Positions 63,552 through 64,000 of a DNA stretch of 64,000 nucleotides are shown one piece after another (position 1 is the first letter of the stretch; each line of letters begins with the position of its first letter). The position numbers and the translations under genes are program-made. The DNA is from an uncultured Pelagibacteraceae bacterium. GTDB lineage: Bacteria; Pseudomonadota; Alphaproteobacteria; Pelagibacterales; Pelagibacteraceae. Below the pieces are notes generated by a model, which was not told where the DNA came from, did not search any database, and saw only the letters and a program-made list of their open reading frames with translations. The stretch lies in NCBI GenBank assembly GCA_902598425.1, contig CACKBK010000001.1:1-64000 (forward strand), in the 5' to 3' direction.

Positions 63552-63620
63552 TTTAGTTTGCATAAGTTATTATATTAAAAATAAATAGTATAAGAACATA
63601 AATTGTAATAAAACGAAAAA

Positions 63621-64000
63621 ATGTACAAAAAACTCTATTTAAAATCTTTAGAACTAGCTGCACACAAAAGTTCTGAATTCTATTTAGCTTTAGTATCCTT
63701 TATAGAGAGTTCTTTTTTTCCTATACCTCCTGATGTGATGATTGTTCCTATGGTGATGGCAAGAAAAGATAGATTTATTAGAATTTTTTTAAATGCAACT
63801 ATTTTTTCTGTATTGGGGGGAATATTTGGATATTTTATTGGATTTATCTTTTCAGACCTAGCAATGTCAGTTGTCGAATTTTATAATTATGAAGACAAAG
63901 TAAGTAATCTAAAAGCAAAATTATCTGAAGGAAGTGGTTTATATATTTGGTTAATAACACTTTTTCTTGCAGGTTTCACACCTCTTCCATTTAAAGTTTT
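63621..64000 (+). CDS. DedA/YqaA-like membrane protein (partial, runs off window)
   Basis: MYKKLYLKSLELAAHKSSEFYLALVSFIESSFFPIPPDVMIVPMVMARKDRFIRIFLNATIFSVLGGIFGYFIGFIFSD... open to the window end. Confidence 0.8.
   Translation, partial: MYKKLYLKSLELAAHKSSEFYLALVSFIESSFFPIPPDVMIVPMVMARKDRFIRIFLNATIFSVLGGIFGYFIGFIFSDLAMSVVEFYNYEDKVSNLKAKLSEGSGLYIWLITLFLAGFTPLPFKV

Overview
The window is an AT-rich, very compact stretch of alphaproteobacterial chromosome. Gene order and protein character suggest a SAR11/Pelagibacterales-like organism (inference; no search was run). It is almost entirely housekeeping: an rmuC/exonuclease pair; tRNA-His-hisS-hisZ-hisG; csp; an infA-hisD-DUF2948-murA-dcd operon; rpmH-rnpA-yidD-yidC-argB-HAD-dapD-dapE-HDAC-SET; def-fmt-truA; aroK-aroB; bolA / J-domain / cobS-cobT; a RegB-like kinase; gyrB; lepA; pheST-rplT-rpmI-infC-thrS; gltBD; uppP; a pyruvate dehydrogenase E1/E2 locus; a thiolase; a SUV3-like helicase-TerB-fdxA-carD run; and an AMP-ligase. 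Six tRNAs are readable (His-like, Phe, Thr, Ser, Arg, Leu). I saw no rRNA, CRISPR array, prophage or transposase. The most notable observations are: (1) the lipoyl domain is on the PDH E1 protein while the adjacent E2 lacks one; (2) infC contains an in-frame UGA; (3) a structurally deviant tRNA-His abuts hisS, and the only SD-like sequence for hisS lies inside the tRNA acceptor stem; (4) a 22-aa peptide made almost only of Lys/Arg/Ala sits next to a CarD with a long Lys-rich N-terminus, and an HDAC-SET gene pair lies elsewhere in the window; (5) GyrB lacks the large insert typical of proteobacterial GyrB; (6) several very small ORFs are absent from the supplied ORF track.
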